From Burkholderiales bacterium (GTDB lineage: Bacteria > Pseudomonadota > Gammaproteobacteria > Burkholderiales > SG8-41): a DNA stretch of 33,616 bases. Shown piece by piece: positions 33,011-33,616 of the stretch (positions are counted from its first letter, which is position 1; each line of letters starts with the position of its first letter). Location: NCBI GenBank assembly GCA_019746155.1, contig JAIESJ010000285.1:1-33616 (forward strand). The letters are read 5' to 3'. The notes beneath the pieces are model-generated. The model was not told where the DNA came from. It did not search any database and saw nothing but the letters and a program-made list of their open reading frames with translations. Position numbers and translations under genes: made by a program.

Positions 33011-33575
33011 TGTCGGCCGGCTTTCTCTTCAAAATTCAGCCGCTCACGGACAACATAAAGCGGCCGGTTGATCACCTCGGTGTGAATGGTGCCGATATAC
33101 AGCGCCACCAAACCAATGGCCATGAGCACGATGCCGATGAGGAAGGTGTTGGTCACTACGACGATAGCGAGCGGCGTATAGGCCCCGTTATCGCTAAAAA
33201 AATAGGAGCCCAGCATCCAGGCCAGCAGCAAGCCGCTTACAGTAGTAATGAATATACCCAGGTAGCCGGCCAACCGCAGCGGCCATAAGGAAAACGCGGT
33301 GATACTGTTAATGGCAAGTTGCCAGAGCTTGGCGAAGGAATAGCCGGCAGCGCCGTCGTTGCGGGCATTCGCATGAAACCGGACATAGACCTTCCGGAAG
33401 CCCAGCCAGTCCATGATACCTCTGAACAAGCGATTGCGCTCGGTAATATGGCGAAAGGCGGCAACGACTTTTTTATCGTAGAGCCGGAAATCCGTGGTCT
33501 GCGAAACCATGTTGAGGCCGGATATTTTGGACATCAGCCCACTCTTGTCCAAAACAGCTTATGACGACGGGCCAT
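33007..33575 (-). pseudogene. GT2 glycosyltransferase, DPM1/GtrB-type C-terminal part, frameshifted at the window edge
   Basis: The frame from a TTG at 33550-33552 gives 181 residues: ISGLNMVSQTTDFRLYDKKV, RNRLFRGIMDWLGFRKVYV, then two membrane helices (RLAGYLGIFITTVSGLLLAW; FLIGIVLMAIGLVALYIG). That is the C-terminal half of GtrB/DPM1-type transferases that load polyprenyl-phosphate sugars or start side chains. An in-frame TAA blocks extension upstream, and the GT-A core is absent. A neighbouring frame reads MARRHKLFWTRVG from 33575 and would join the first at about 33537 if one base were added, so a frameshift is likely. The rest of the gene would lie right of the window. Confidence 0.7.
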
Positions 33576-33616
33576 CCGAAGGTGTAGGGTATGGGTGCAT
33601 CGCCAAACGCACTTTT

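Noticed and set aside
32097..33032. Minus-strand open frame of 311 codons overlapping the flippase
   Set aside because: Out-of-frame shadow; the flippase frame has the membrane helices and the EYG motif.

Overview
The window looks like a chromosomal surface-polysaccharide (exopolysaccharide, capsule or O-antigen) locus from a Gram-negative proteobacterium, most likely betaproteobacterial. This rests on the M3 oligopeptidase, the GDP-sugar and UDP-sugar genes, the GC-rich housekeeping DNA at the left, and dispersed REP-like palindromes. No rRNA, tRNA or CRISPR was seen. The taxonomic call is inference.

Layout. 1-73: edge of an IS-like element. 149-718: a DUF433/DUF5615 toxin-antitoxin-like pair whose second gene carries a one-base frameshift. 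837-2867: oligopeptidase A (plus strand). 2868-3897: a repeat island of palindromic units in two oppositely oriented arrays around a small DUF559 nuclease-like gene. From 3898 to the right edge nearly everything is on the minus strand and reads as one polysaccharide cluster, so its transcription runs from right to left. In that order: a GT2 C-terminal part (frameshifted at the edge), a Wzx-type flippase, a UDP-xylose synthase, a repeat block, remnants of UDP-glucose dehydrogenase and of an FAD/NAD(P) reductase, a GT2, a CgeB-like glycosyltransferase, two methyltransferases, a large membrane protein, an ISL3 insertion (plus strand), a GT2, a secreted TIM-barrel glycosidase-like protein, a carbamoylation cassette (SxtJ-like, DUF5989, NodU-type carbamoyltransferase), two SGNH hydrolases (one frameshifted), an unassigned protein, a multispanning GT-C-like protein, a 971-residue envelope protein, gmd and fcl (GDP-L-fucose), a GT4 and an SDR epimerase-like protein.

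How it fits together. Gmd plus Fcl supply GDP-L-fucose, Uxs makes UDP-xylose from UDP-glucuronate, four or five glycosyltransferases assemble a repeat unit, the methyltransferases, carbamoyltransferase and SGNH proteins decorate it, and the flippase exports it. The local ugd is only a 53-codon remnant, so UDP-glucuronate must come from elsewhere. No Wzy, Wza/Wzc or initiating phosphoglycosyltransferase is recognisable here; these may lie right of the window.

Most unusual: (i) the DUF559 gene framed by opposed arrays of a composite two-hairpin repeat that recurs elsewhere in the window; (ii) a sugar-locus counterpart of the saxitoxin sxtI/J/K/L gene set; (iii) a 122-bp MITE-like element with perfect 15-bp inverted ends; (iv) three single-base frameshifts plus two truncated genes, which mean either decay or consensus error.
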